Source: Paenibacillus naphthalenovorans
GTDB lineage: Bacteria > Bacillota > Bacilli > Paenibacillales > NBRC-103111
Reading direction: 5' to 3'
Assembly: GCF_900099895.1 (NCBI RefSeq)
Contig: NZ_FNDY01000031.1
Location: 1-54,184, forward strand
Length of the DNA stretch: 54,184 nucleotides
Every line of letters begins with the position of its first letter. Within the stretch, counting starts at the first letter, position 1. The notes under the pieces are model-generated. The model was not told the origin of the DNA and did no database searches. It was given only the letters and a program-made list of their open reading frames with translations. A program made the translations under genes and the position numbers. Positions 46,700-54,184 of this stretch are shown in pieces.

Positions 46700-48868
46700 A
46701 TGAACCGGAAATCCAAGCGAACGAAATCATGCATACTTCTTCTGGCAGCCGCACTTATGCTCAGCTCCGCCGTTCCCGCCTTTGCGGCGGACGGCGGTAC
46801 GCCTCCTCCCGGCAGCGACGCCGTGATCTCCATTGGAAGCGCACCGGTGCTGGGCAAGGTTGACATCGGGGGCGGCAATTTTTTTGAGTTGAAGAATGTG
46901 ACTATGCTGCCCGAGCAAGGCGGCAATACGGTAACGTTTACCGTTACGGTCAACAACGTAGGGTCCAGCGACCTGTTGTTTATCGATTATTGGGTCCGGC
47001 TGAAGACGAAGACCGGCAATCAAATCTCGGTTCGTGTACTGCCGCAGGATAAAGACAAAAACCGGATCACACCAAAGTCCAGCCAGGACATCAGCTTCTA
47101 TGCCAGCGTCAATGAAACGACCGGGCTAAAAGACCTTATTTTCGAATTCATCAAATGGGATTTCTCACAGACCAACTTCGAACGCAAAATCGGCGAAGTG
47201 GCCGTTCCGGCAAACTACAGCATCGTAACGGCAGCAGGCGGGGCTCATACGATCCAGATTGCCGGCAATCCGGTCAAGACATCCATCAAGAAAGTGCTGC
47301 TGAGCAAAAACGAAAAAAACTATACGCCCACGATTGTGATGAATATGGAAAACATTGGCGCCCGAAGCGCGGTGGTTCCCGGGTATCAGTATTTGCTTCG
47401 CACAAGCGAAGGATATATGTATCCTTTGGAGGCCAAAGGAATCAAGGATCTCACGATTAATCCGCAGGTGGACAAGGAGATTGAACTGTCCGGCTCCGTA
47501 CCTGTTTCCGTGAAGCCGGAGAACTGGCAGCTGGTGATCATTCAGCATGCGGCCGATGTGAAGCTGAACCTGCCGATTGCGTATTTTGCGCTGCCTCCGG
47601 TATCGGAGGCGGACAGTGTAGACACGGGCAAAGAATATCACTTTTCGAACAAAAAGGGAACCTATACGGCCCGGCTGAATACCGTGCAGCGTTTGCCTTG
47701 GGAGGATCAGGACATTTTGACCGCCGGATTCACGCTCTCCAACAACGGTCCGGAATCGCTGCCGATCCCGGACATGGCGGGATACTTTATGCTCGACGGC
47801 GCGGTGAAGGTGGAGGCGAAGCTGATCAGGACGGATAAAGTGATAGGTTTGGCTCCGGGCGCATCGGCGCAGTTCCAGTTTATCGGCAAAATTCCGTATA
47901 CCTACGAATTCGGTGAGGTGAAGCTGGTACTTCAGGAAAAGACCGCTGCCGATGATGCCCAAAACGGAGGAGCGGCGCAGACGGACGATTTGCTGGAATT
48001 CGTACATCGTGCGGAGCTGATGAACGTAACGTATAACAACATAGGCGAAGCTCATCATGTGACAAGCGTGGGAAGAAGCGCAAGCTATAAGGTTCGGGAA
48101 ATCAGAACGTACATCGGAGATACGGCGAATACCTTTGCGGTGATGCTTGAAGTGAAAAATCTGGAGAAGCGTTTCACGGATATCGCCCAGCTGGTCGCCC
48201 ATATCAAAACGGTGGACGGAACCGTATATCCCGCAGCCGTGACGGAGATCAAGAGCAAGGTCAATCCGGGAGGCACGGCGCTTTTGATGCTGTCCAGCAA
48301 CGTTCCCAAAACATTCCCGATCACCGGAACGCATGTGATGATCGGTGATGCGGTCACAGAGGATCAGCTTACGGAAATCGGCAAAAAGCCGGATGCCTAT
48401 GTGAATGCGGCGGCCTTCTGGCTCCCTCAGGAAAACCAGACGGTTCAGGATCATTTCAAAGACATCGATCTGGCTCCTTATAAGCTGTCGCTCAGCAATA
48501 TCAAGCCGCAAATCGATCAGACGGGGCTGAAGCTGAAGTTCGATTATGAGATGTCCAAGGATTTGCTGCTCGTCTCGAACATGGAAGGCCGAAAGTTAAT
48601 CATTGAGATCAAAGACGACGAGGATAAACTCAATTTCACCAAGGAGTTTGCTTTTGAAGAAGCGGCTGAAGGAGATTCCTCGAGCGGAGCGGCAGACAGG
48701 CTGCAGCTCGGTAAGCATTTGAATGTAGAGATAACGAAGCAGGACAGCGAAATCATATATCAGGTTCAATTTCTGAAGGGTTACAAACTCAATATCTACG
48801 ATTCCTTTAAGGGTCAGAAGAAGCTGCTCGCCTCGAAGCAGGTCCTATGGTTTGAAACGATAAAATAG
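46700..48868 (+). CDS. Large exported beta-rich protein of unknown function
   Basis: This 722-residue protein has a clear signal peptide (MNRKSKRTK, a hydrophobic core, then AFA cleavage near residue 29) and no lipobox. The mature part is rich in beta-strand-like alternation and contains several segments that look like successive Ig-like modules. These segments carry phrases such as TVTVNNVGSSDLL, TLSNNGPESLPI and LEVKNLEKRFTDI, typical of conserved adhesion-like or FxLD-type beta domains. I recognise no catalytic motif. It ends the operon, 47 bases after the solute-binding protein, and may be the partner or cargo of the transporter. Confidence 0.8.
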   Translation: MNRKSKRTKSCILLLAAALMLSSAVPAFAADGGTPPPGSDAVISIGSAPVLGKVDIGGGNFFELKNVTMLPEQGGNTVTFTVTVNNVGSSDLLFIDYWVRLKTKTGNQISVRVLPQDKDKNRITPKSSQDISFYASVNETTGLKDLIFEFIKWDFSQTNFERKIGEVAVPANYSIVTAAGGAHTIQIAGNPVKTSIKKVLLSKNEKNYTPTIVMNMENIGARSAVVPGYQYLLRTSEGYMYPLEAKGIKDLTINPQVDKEIELSGSVPVSVKPENWQLVIIQHAADVKLNLPIAYFALPPVSEADSVDTGKEYHFSNKKGTYTARLNTVQRLPWEDQDILTAGFTLSNNGPESLPIPDMAGYFMLDGAVKVEAKLIRTDKVIGLAPGASAQFQFIGKIPYTYEFGEVKLVLQEKTAADDAQNGGAAQTDDLLEFVHRAELMNVTYNNIGEAHHVTSVGRSASYKVREIRTYIGDTANTFAVMLEVKNLEKRFTDIAQLVAHIKTVDGTVYPAAVTEIKSKVNPGGTALLMLSSNVPKTFPITGTHVMIGDAVTEDQLTEIGKKPDAYVNAAAFWLPQENQTVQDHFKDIDLAPYKLSLSNIKPQIDQTGLKLKFDYEMSKDLLLVSNMEGRKLIIEIKDDEDKLNFTKEFAFEEAAEGDSSSGAADRLQLGKHLNVEITKQDSEIIYQVQFLKGYKLNIYDSFKGQKKLLASKQVLWFETIK

Positions 48869-48900
48869 GTCTTCCTATATATCTGTATTAAAAAGCTTTA

Positions 48901-48950
48901 AGCCGTCCCTGACACAGCCGATCATTGCAATGCGGGGACGGTTATATATG
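48901..48950 (+). terminator. Weak terminator after the exported-protein gene
   Basis: CCGTCCC (48903-48909) pairs with GGGACGG (48935-48941) around a 25-base loop that contains a small CATTGCAATG palindrome. TTATATAT follows rather than a pure T-run. It is 34 bases after the stop and before the next promoter. Confidence 0.55.
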
Positions 48951-48998
48951 AAGACACAGGGTGATTATGAACGTTTGGTTAATTTTGCTTTGGAAGCA

Positions 48999-49027
48999 TT
49001 GACAGGGTTTGCAGGATACCTTATGTT
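48999..49027 (+). promoter_or_regulatory. Promoter of the regulator-RND pump operon
   Basis: TTGACA (48999-49004) is a perfect -35 box. TATGTT at 49022-49027 follows after 17 bases as a -10 box. The start point would fall near 49034, just before the inverted repeat at 49039. Confidence 0.65.
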
Positions 49028-49038
49028 TATTATGTTTA

Positions 49039-49064
49039 TATCGTTAACAACATTCTTAACGATA
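49039..49064. promoter_or_regulatory. Inverted-repeat operator, probably for the adjacent GbsR/MarR-like regulator
   Basis: TATCGTTAA (49039-49047) and TTAACGATA (49056-49064) are perfect nine-base arms separated by eight bases. The site lies immediately after the predicted transcription start and 27 bases before the regulator gene, a typical position for autorepression. Confidence 0.7.
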
Positions 49065-49091
49065 ATTACATAGATAACCGAGGAGATTATC

Positions 49092-49601
49092 ATGAATTCT
49101 AAGCCGCAAAGCTTTGCTGAACTAAAGCAGGCCGCAAGCAATCATCTGTCTCTTTCCTTTGAGACGGACGGTTTCAGTCCCTTGGTCGGGAGAATTTTCG
49201 CGCTGCTGCTTTTCGCTCCTGAGCCTTTGAGTCTGCAGGAAATGGCCGATGAGCTCGGAGTGACGAAGGCAGCTGTCAGCGTCCAGGTCCGCGCTTTGGA
49301 GAAGCACTGTATGTGCCAGAAAATACCTACCGGCAACGACCGCAAGGATTACTATTACATCGCTGAAGATTTTAGTACGATCACGCTGCGCACGATGCGG
49401 CATAAAGTGGAGTCCATCACAAAGCAGGTGGATGAGTCGCTTACGATTTTATCCCAAATCGATAATGTGACGGAGGAAGAGCAAGCTTCTTTTCAAGTAA
49501 CCAAACGCCGTTTTATTGAGAGCGCGGCGATGTATCGGCTGGTCATGTCGCGGCTCGAAGGCATTGAGGAAGAATGGATTCGGATAAGGGAGCAGCTATA
49601 A
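49092..49601 (+). CDS. GbsR/MarR-family transcriptional regulator
   Basis: This 169-residue regulator has a winged helix-turn-helix, LSLQEMADELGVTKAAVSVQVRALEK (residues about 53-78). The wing region GNDRKDYYYIAEDF and a helical dimer segment follow. This layout fits GbsR-type proteins, which resemble MarR. It is the first gene of an operon with an RND pump and lies behind a perfect inverted repeat, so it probably represses the pump until an inducer binds. GAGGAG precedes the ATG. Confidence 0.87.
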   Translation: MNSKPQSFAELKQAASNHLSLSFETDGFSPLVGRIFALLLFAPEPLSLQEMADELGVTKAAVSVQVRALEKHCMCQKIPTGNDRKDYYYIAEDFSTITLRTMRHKVESITKQVDESLTILSQIDNVTEEEQASFQVTKRRFIESAAMYRLVMSRLEGIEEEWIRIREQL

Positions 49602-49682
49602 TGTGAAATAACAGGTGTATTGAAGGGGATATAGAAAAAAACTCGTCTAAGTAGTCAGCAATCGTAATGGAGGAGTAGAGAG

Positions 49683-52600
49683 ATGAATCATTTATCGAGT
49701 TTTTCCATGAAGAACGTCGCAGCCGTCATCATCATTTGCGCGATGTTGTTCGTCGGGGGCGGATATGCCGCTGTAACCATTAATCAGGAAACAATGCCGG
49801 ATATCTCGCTGCCCATGGTTTTTGTCAGCACGACGTATGTCGCACCTCCCAGAGACGTGATGGAGGATGTGACCAAGCCTTTGGAGAAGGCGATCGTCGG
49901 TTTGGAAGGACTCAAAAAAATTACTTCGACCTCCGCTGACAATTTTTCGACCATTCAAGTCGAGCTGGAAAACGGGCGGGATCCTGATGAAGCCAAGCGG
50001 GATATCGAAGGCATGCTTTCCAATGTCAGTCTTCCTCAAGGCGCTTCCGAACCCAAGGTGGCCAAATTCGGCTTTAGCTCGATCCCGGTCTACTTTCTGG
50101 CGATGAGCGGTCAGAACGGGGTAAATCAGTCTGATCTCGATCGGATTTACAACGATATCATCGATCCCACCTTGAGCACACTTGACGGGATCGACCGGCT
50201 GGACGCCGTGGGGAATCAGGAAGCTACCCTGAATATGAAATTGAATATGAATGCGCTCATTAACTACGGCTTGACCCCGGCTCAGGTATCGCAAAGCATC
50301 CGTGCCGCCCTTACGACAAGCCCCGCTGGTTCCGTTGATATTAACGGCAATACGCAAATGGTGCGCGTCCGAAGCGATTTGAACTCCATCTATGCTCTTG
50401 AAAATATGAAAATCAATACGACGGACGGCAATACGGTACTGCTGAAGGACATTGCTAAAGTCGAAGCCATTTCCGAGTCGACATTCTTGTCCAGATTGAA
50501 CGGCGAGCCTTCGATCGGCTTGACGCTCTATAAAGCGAAAGACGCGAATACCGTTGAATTTGTCAGCAAAGTCGAAGGTCTGATCGCCAATTGGGAGAAG
50601 GAATTTCCTAATGTGAAATTCACCCCGATCATGAACCAGGCCAACGAAGTCAAAAAGTCGATCAACGGCATGTTGGAGAAAGCGGTTCTGGGTGCTCTGT
50701 TTGCCTCGCTCATGATCCTGCTGTTTTTAAAAAATATTCGTATGACGATCATTGTTTTGGTCTCTATCCCATTATCCATTTTAATTACGCTGCTTGTTAT
50801 GGTGCCTTTGGATATTACCTTGAACATCATGACCCTGGGTGGGCTGACTATAGCCATAGGCCGGGTAGTGGACGACAGCATCGTCGTTATCGAGAATATT
50901 TACAGTGAACTGGTAAAGACGCATGAACGCAACGAATCGGTCATCAAGCATGCGACATCCCAGGTGGCTTCCGCCATCACCTCGTCGACTTTGGCGACAG
51001 CCGGCGTTTTTGTTCCGGTTGCTTTTGTAGGCGGGATCGTAGGTGAAGTGTTCAGACCGTTTGCCATTACAATAGCGGTGGCGCTTCTGTCTTCGCTGGT
51101 TGTCGCTTTGACCGTCATTCCCATGCTGGCCAAACTGCTGGTACTGAACCACCAGAAGCTTAAACACCATGAGGAACCGAACAACGGAAAGTTTATGACC
51201 CGATATAAAAAGGTTCTTTCCTGGACCCTTGATAATCCAAAGAAAACCGTTTTTGCTTCCTTTCTTTTGTTTATCCTGACCATTGGCGGAACGGTTCCAT
51301 TCATGGGATATGAGTTTATACCGGAAAGCAGTACGGCAAAAGAAGTGCAGTTTTCCATGGAGATGCCGCGCGGGACGTCCTTTGAAACGATGGATTTAAA
51401 GGCTAAGGAAGTGGAGAATATGCTTCTGGCCGCCAAGGATCCGAACAATGAGCCGGCCTTTACCTATGTGAACACCATGGTCGGTTTTGACTACGGGGAG
51501 GAACGGATCGCTTATAAAACCTCGATTATGGCCAAAGCATCCGAAGCTTCCGATACGAAACAGCTTTTGGAAGAAATGAAGGTCAAGATTGCAGAGATGA
51601 TGCCGCAAGGCTCCGAGGTTACCGGTAATTTGACGGAATCGGGCGGCGCACAAACAGGATCGGATTTTATTTACATGCTGAAAGGCGACGATCTGGATCA
51701 ACTGATGATCGGAGCCGAATTAGTCAAAGAAAAAATGCGCGAATTTCCGGAGCTGACGGAGATCGAGGACAGCTTAAGCGATAAAAAAACGGAGCTGGAG
51801 ATCAGGGTCGATCAAAACAAAGCGCGTTTGTACGACTTGTCTTCCGGGCAAATTCTGGAGAATATCCGAAGCTGGCTGTCCAAAGACAGTATCGGTGACC
51901 TCAGATTCGACAACACCGTATTTAATACGAAGATCATGCTCGATGACGATTTCAAAGACTCGGTGGATAAAATTGGCCAACTCCAGATTAAGACGCCGAG
52001 AGGTTCTACGGTCTATTTGAATGAAGTGGCTCAAGTCCGTCAAATCGATTCACCGGCCAACATTACCCGTGAAAATCAGGAACAATATGTAAGAATCACG
52101 GCTTCGATCGAAAGCAAGGACAAAGGCGGCGTCAGCAATAAAGTGAGTGCGGCGCTGCGAACCATTGAGCTTCCCAACGGCGTACGGACCGAAGTTCAGG
52201 GGGTTAGCGACGACATCCAAAAAACGATTAGTGATATGGTTGTTGCCATGGCCGCGGCCATCGGCATCGTTTATCTGATCATGGTTATCGCCTTTGGGAA
52301 CGCAAGCGCGCCATTCGTTATCCTGTTCTCGCTTCCGCTTGCCGCTATTGGCGGATTTATAGCGCTTTTGCTAACCGGAGAAACGATCAATATCACATCT
52401 TTGATCGGATTTCTTATGCTGATCGGGGTGGTGGTTACGAATGCCATCGTATTGGTCGACCGCGTTCAGCAAAATGTAGAGGCGGGGCATTCCATTCGCG
52501 ATTCATTGATAGAAGGAGGAGTAAGCCGTTTTCGCCCGATTATTATGACTGCCGGAGCTACGATAACCGCCATGCTGCCTATGGCCTTTGGAGCAGCTGA

Positions 52601-52790
52601 GGGAGGGCTTATTTCCAAAGGGTTGTCCGTTGTCGTGATTGGAGGTCTGACGACTTCTACCATCCTGACTCTGGTTGTGGTGCCTGTCATGTATGAGTTG
52701 GTGGATGGAGCCAAGCAGCGAGTAAGCAGATTGTTCAGGCGGAACAAGAAACAGGCTGTCGCTATGAAGACAGAATCCGTCGCACCTTAA
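49683..52790 (+). CDS. RND-family efflux pump, SwrC/AcrB type
   Basis: This inner membrane proton antiporter has 1035 residues and the duplicated RND layout. It has one N-terminal helix, a large external loop (about residues 40-330), a six-helix block, a second external loop, and a last helix block. The proton-relay motif is intact in the first block as GRVVDDSIVVIENIY. Firmicute RND pumps such as SwrC export lipopeptides and amphiphilic drugs. GGAGGAG precedes the ATG. It is followed by its adaptor, and no outer membrane channel is needed in this type of cell. Confidence 0.93.
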   Translation: MNHLSSFSMKNVAAVIIICAMLFVGGGYAAVTINQETMPDISLPMVFVSTTYVAPPRDVMEDVTKPLEKAIVGLEGLKKITSTSADNFSTIQVELENGRDPDEAKRDIEGMLSNVSLPQGASEPKVAKFGFSSIPVYFLAMSGQNGVNQSDLDRIYNDIIDPTLSTLDGIDRLDAVGNQEATLNMKLNMNALINYGLTPAQVSQSIRAALTTSPAGSVDINGNTQMVRVRSDLNSIYALENMKINTTDGNTVLLKDIAKVEAISESTFLSRLNGEPSIGLTLYKAKDANTVEFVSKVEGLIANWEKEFPNVKFTPIMNQANEVKKSINGMLEKAVLGALFASLMILLFLKNIRMTIIVLVSIPLSILITLLVMVPLDITLNIMTLGGLTIAIGRVVDDSIVVIENIYSELVKTHERNESVIKHATSQVASAITSSTLATAGVFVPVAFVGGIVGEVFRPFAITIAVALLSSLVVALTVIPMLAKLLVLNHQKLKHHEEPNNGKFMTRYKKVLSWTLDNPKKTVFASFLLFILTIGGTVPFMGYEFIPESSTAKEVQFSMEMPRGTSFETMDLKAKEVENMLLAAKDPNNEPAFTYVNTMVGFDYGEERIAYKTSIMAKASEASDTKQLLEEMKVKIAEMMPQGSEVTGNLTESGGAQTGSDFIYMLKGDDLDQLMIGAELVKEKMREFPELTEIEDSLSDKKTELEIRVDQNKARLYDLSSGQILENIRSWLSKDSIGDLRFDNTVFNTKIMLDDDFKDSVDKIGQLQIKTPRGSTVYLNEVAQVRQIDSPANITRENQEQYVRITASIESKDKGGVSNKVSAALRTIELPNGVRTEVQGVSDDIQKTISDMVVAMAAAIGIVYLIMVIAFGNASAPFVILFSLPLAAIGGFIALLLTGETINITSLIGFLMLIGVVVTNAIVLVDRVQQNVEAGHSIRDSLIEGGVSRFRPIIMTAGATITAMLPMAFGAAEGGLISKGLSVVVIGGLTTSTILTLVVVPVMYELVDGAKQRVSRLFRRNKKQAVAMKTESVAP

Positions 52791-52841
52791 TTCAACCTGC
52801 GATCGGTATCGATAGATAAAGGAAAAGGAGAATCGGCACAA

Positions 52842-54095
52842 ATGAATCGGACATGGAATCATACAGTCAAACATAGCACCAAAATAGCGGGGGCTGTTGT
52901 CATCAGCGCGGCTCTCCTTACGGGTTGTTCTTCTCAGCCCCCGGCGGATGCTACGGCGAATACGGCGGAAGCCCAATTGAAGACCGTAAGGGCGGCGCCC
53001 ATCGAGAAGAGAAAAATCAGTGAGCCTATGGAACAAGTGGCCGACGTCATCTCTTCAATACAGATGGATATTGTCACCAAAGCGGGCGGCGACGTAAAGG
53101 AAATTCTGAAAAAACGCGGCGACATGGTGAATAAAGGCGAGGTGATTTTCCGGCTTGATCCTACGGATGTATTAATTCAAAAGGAAAAGACACAAATCGC
53201 TTTGGCCACGGCTCAACAGCAAATCGCCAAAGCTCGTCAAGATTTGGCGGATTCCAAGCTGGACCTGCAAAACGGAATCAAGAAGCTTGAACAGTCCATC
53301 AAAGATATGGAAAAAGATTATAACAAGATGCGCAACGATTATGATATGGGGCTTGTGACCAAATTCCAGCTGGAGCAAATGGAGTCGCAGCTTAACAACC
53401 TGCGCCTTGATCTGGAGAGCAGTCAGAATAAGCTGAAAACACTTGAAAGCACGAATTCGTTGGCTCAGCTCGAACAGGCTGTCCAAACATCGAACTTATC
53501 CATCCGCGAGATCGACCGCACCCTCGAGAATATGGAAGTGAAGGCCACCGTCAGCGGTGTACTGACGGATCTTCCTATCGAGGTCGGTATGTACTTGAAT
53601 GGAGGGTTCCGTGCGGCCCAGGTACAGCAGCTTGACCCGATCAAAATCAAGGCGGAGCTGACGGAAGAAATGGCTAAGCTGGTAAGGGGCAAGACAGAGC
53701 TTACCTTCTATATACCGGGCACGTTGGATCATACGAAAGCCAAGGTGAGCTACTTAGCCGACGTGATGAGCTCTCAATCGAAGTCGTTTACACTGGAATT
53801 GGAGGTTCCCAATGGCGACCGTAAGCTGAAACCGGGGATGAAGGCACAAATTCTGCTTACGGAGGAAAGCGAACAGATGGTTGTCACCGTACCTTCGCTC
53901 AGTGTTGTGCGTGAAGGCGGAGAAACCTTTGTGTTTATTCTCGTTGGCGACCAGGTGGAGAAGCGGAAGGTGTCGCTTGGACGAGTAAACGATACATTCC
54001 AGGAAGTCCTCTCCGGCGTCAGTGAGGGTGAACAACTGATCGTATCTGGACAAAACCAATTAAAGGACAAAGAAAAAGTACAGTTGGCTAAATAA
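52842..54095 (+). CDS. Lipoprotein RND adaptor (membrane-fusion protein)
   Basis: This 417-residue adaptor has a signal peptide with lipobox LTGC (Cys29). The barrel-sandwich half-motif DIVTKAGGDVKEILKKRGD precedes a long coiled-coil hairpin (about residues 105-215), which is longer than in the adaptor at 40228. The beta-barrel and C-terminal membrane-proximal domains are complete (VVREGGETFVFILV near the end). It lies 51 bases after the pump gene and would couple it to release outside the cell wall. GGAG is 11 bases before the ATG. Confidence 0.92.
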   Translation: MNRTWNHTVKHSTKIAGAVVISAALLTGCSSQPPADATANTAEAQLKTVRAAPIEKRKISEPMEQVADVISSIQMDIVTKAGGDVKEILKKRGDMVNKGEVIFRLDPTDVLIQKEKTQIALATAQQQIAKARQDLADSKLDLQNGIKKLEQSIKDMEKDYNKMRNDYDMGLVTKFQLEQMESQLNNLRLDLESSQNKLKTLESTNSLAQLEQAVQTSNLSIREIDRTLENMEVKATVSGVLTDLPIEVGMYLNGGFRAAQVQQLDPIKIKAELTEEMAKLVRGKTELTFYIPGTLDHTKAKVSYLADVMSSQSKSFTLELEVPNGDRKLKPGMKAQILLTEESEQMVVTVPSLSVVREGGETFVFILVGDQVEKRKVSLGRVNDTFQEVLSGVSEGEQLIVSGQNQLKDKEKVQLAK

Positions 54096-54126
54096 CCGAC
54101 ATCAGACTTGACAGGAGGAAACCCAA

Positions 54127-54184
54127 GTGAAACACAAGCTGAAGAAAACCGTAGCATCTGTTGTAATTACCGCCTCGATGATAA
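54127..54184 (+). CDS. Start of an exported protein, cut by the window end
   Basis: A GTG at 54127, 8 bases after AGGAGG, opens MKHKLKKTVASVVITASMI before the window ends. The basic start followed by a hydrophobic stretch is a signal peptide. It is 31 bases after the adaptor gene and probably the fourth gene of the pump operon. Its function cannot be judged from 19 codons. Confidence 0.75.
   Translation, partial: MKHKLKKTVASVVITASMI

Overview
The window reads as a chromosomal segment of a spore-forming Firmicute, most likely a Paenibacillus-type bacterium. The basis is a moderately GC-rich sequence with strong GGAGG ribosome sites, a PyrR-attenuated pyr operon, a GerA-type germinant receptor operon, a T-box leader, the asnS-dnaD gene pair, and lipoprotein-type adaptors on the efflux systems. 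The genus is an inference from gene content and order. I saw no rRNA, tRNA, insertion sequence, prophage or CRISPR array.

Left part (1-9230, plus strand): a pyrimidine operon, pyrR-pyrB-pyrC-carA-carB-pyrF-pyrE, behind a consensus promoter and a PyrR-binding leader with an intrinsic terminator. No pyrP, pyrK or pyrD is present here, and a long hairpin sits at the carB/pyrF junction where pyrK-pyrD lie in Bacillus subtilis. Next (9278-13410, minus strand) is a four-gene germinant receptor operon (A, C, D, B subunits). Its first gene has its only well-placed start codon separated from the reading frame by a run of nine A.

Middle-left (13740-21232, minus strand): proB-proA-proC run directly into mtnW-mtnX-mtnB of the methionine salvage pathway. 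A T-box leader with a proline-like specifier precedes proB, and mtnE lies just upstream in its own unit. No SAM riboswitch is visible. Methionine salvage may therefore be co-expressed with proline synthesis.

Centre (21500-31480, plus strand): an accessory catabolic island. It holds an IclR regulator with two related palindromic sites, two paralogous MHS-type transporters, an iron-type alcohol dehydrogenase, an aldehyde dehydrogenase, and two successive copies of an overlapping amidohydrolase-Rieske gene pair. I recognise no described pathway with this layout, and it is the best candidate for a new system in the window. Downstream are a LysR regulator divergent from leuC-leuD, a 3-hydroxyacyl-CoA dehydrogenase overlapping acetate kinase, and asnS-dnaD.

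Right part (39300-54184, plus strand): two envelope systems. The first, behind a probable ECF-sigma promoter, has two ABC ATPases (one carrying a C-terminal AbrB-like domain), a lipoprotein adaptor, one very large FtsX-type permease with a collagen-like insert, a solute-binding lipoprotein and a large exported protein. The second has a GbsR/MarR-like regulator with a perfect inverted-repeat site, an RND pump and its lipoprotein adaptor. A further exported protein begins at the window edge.
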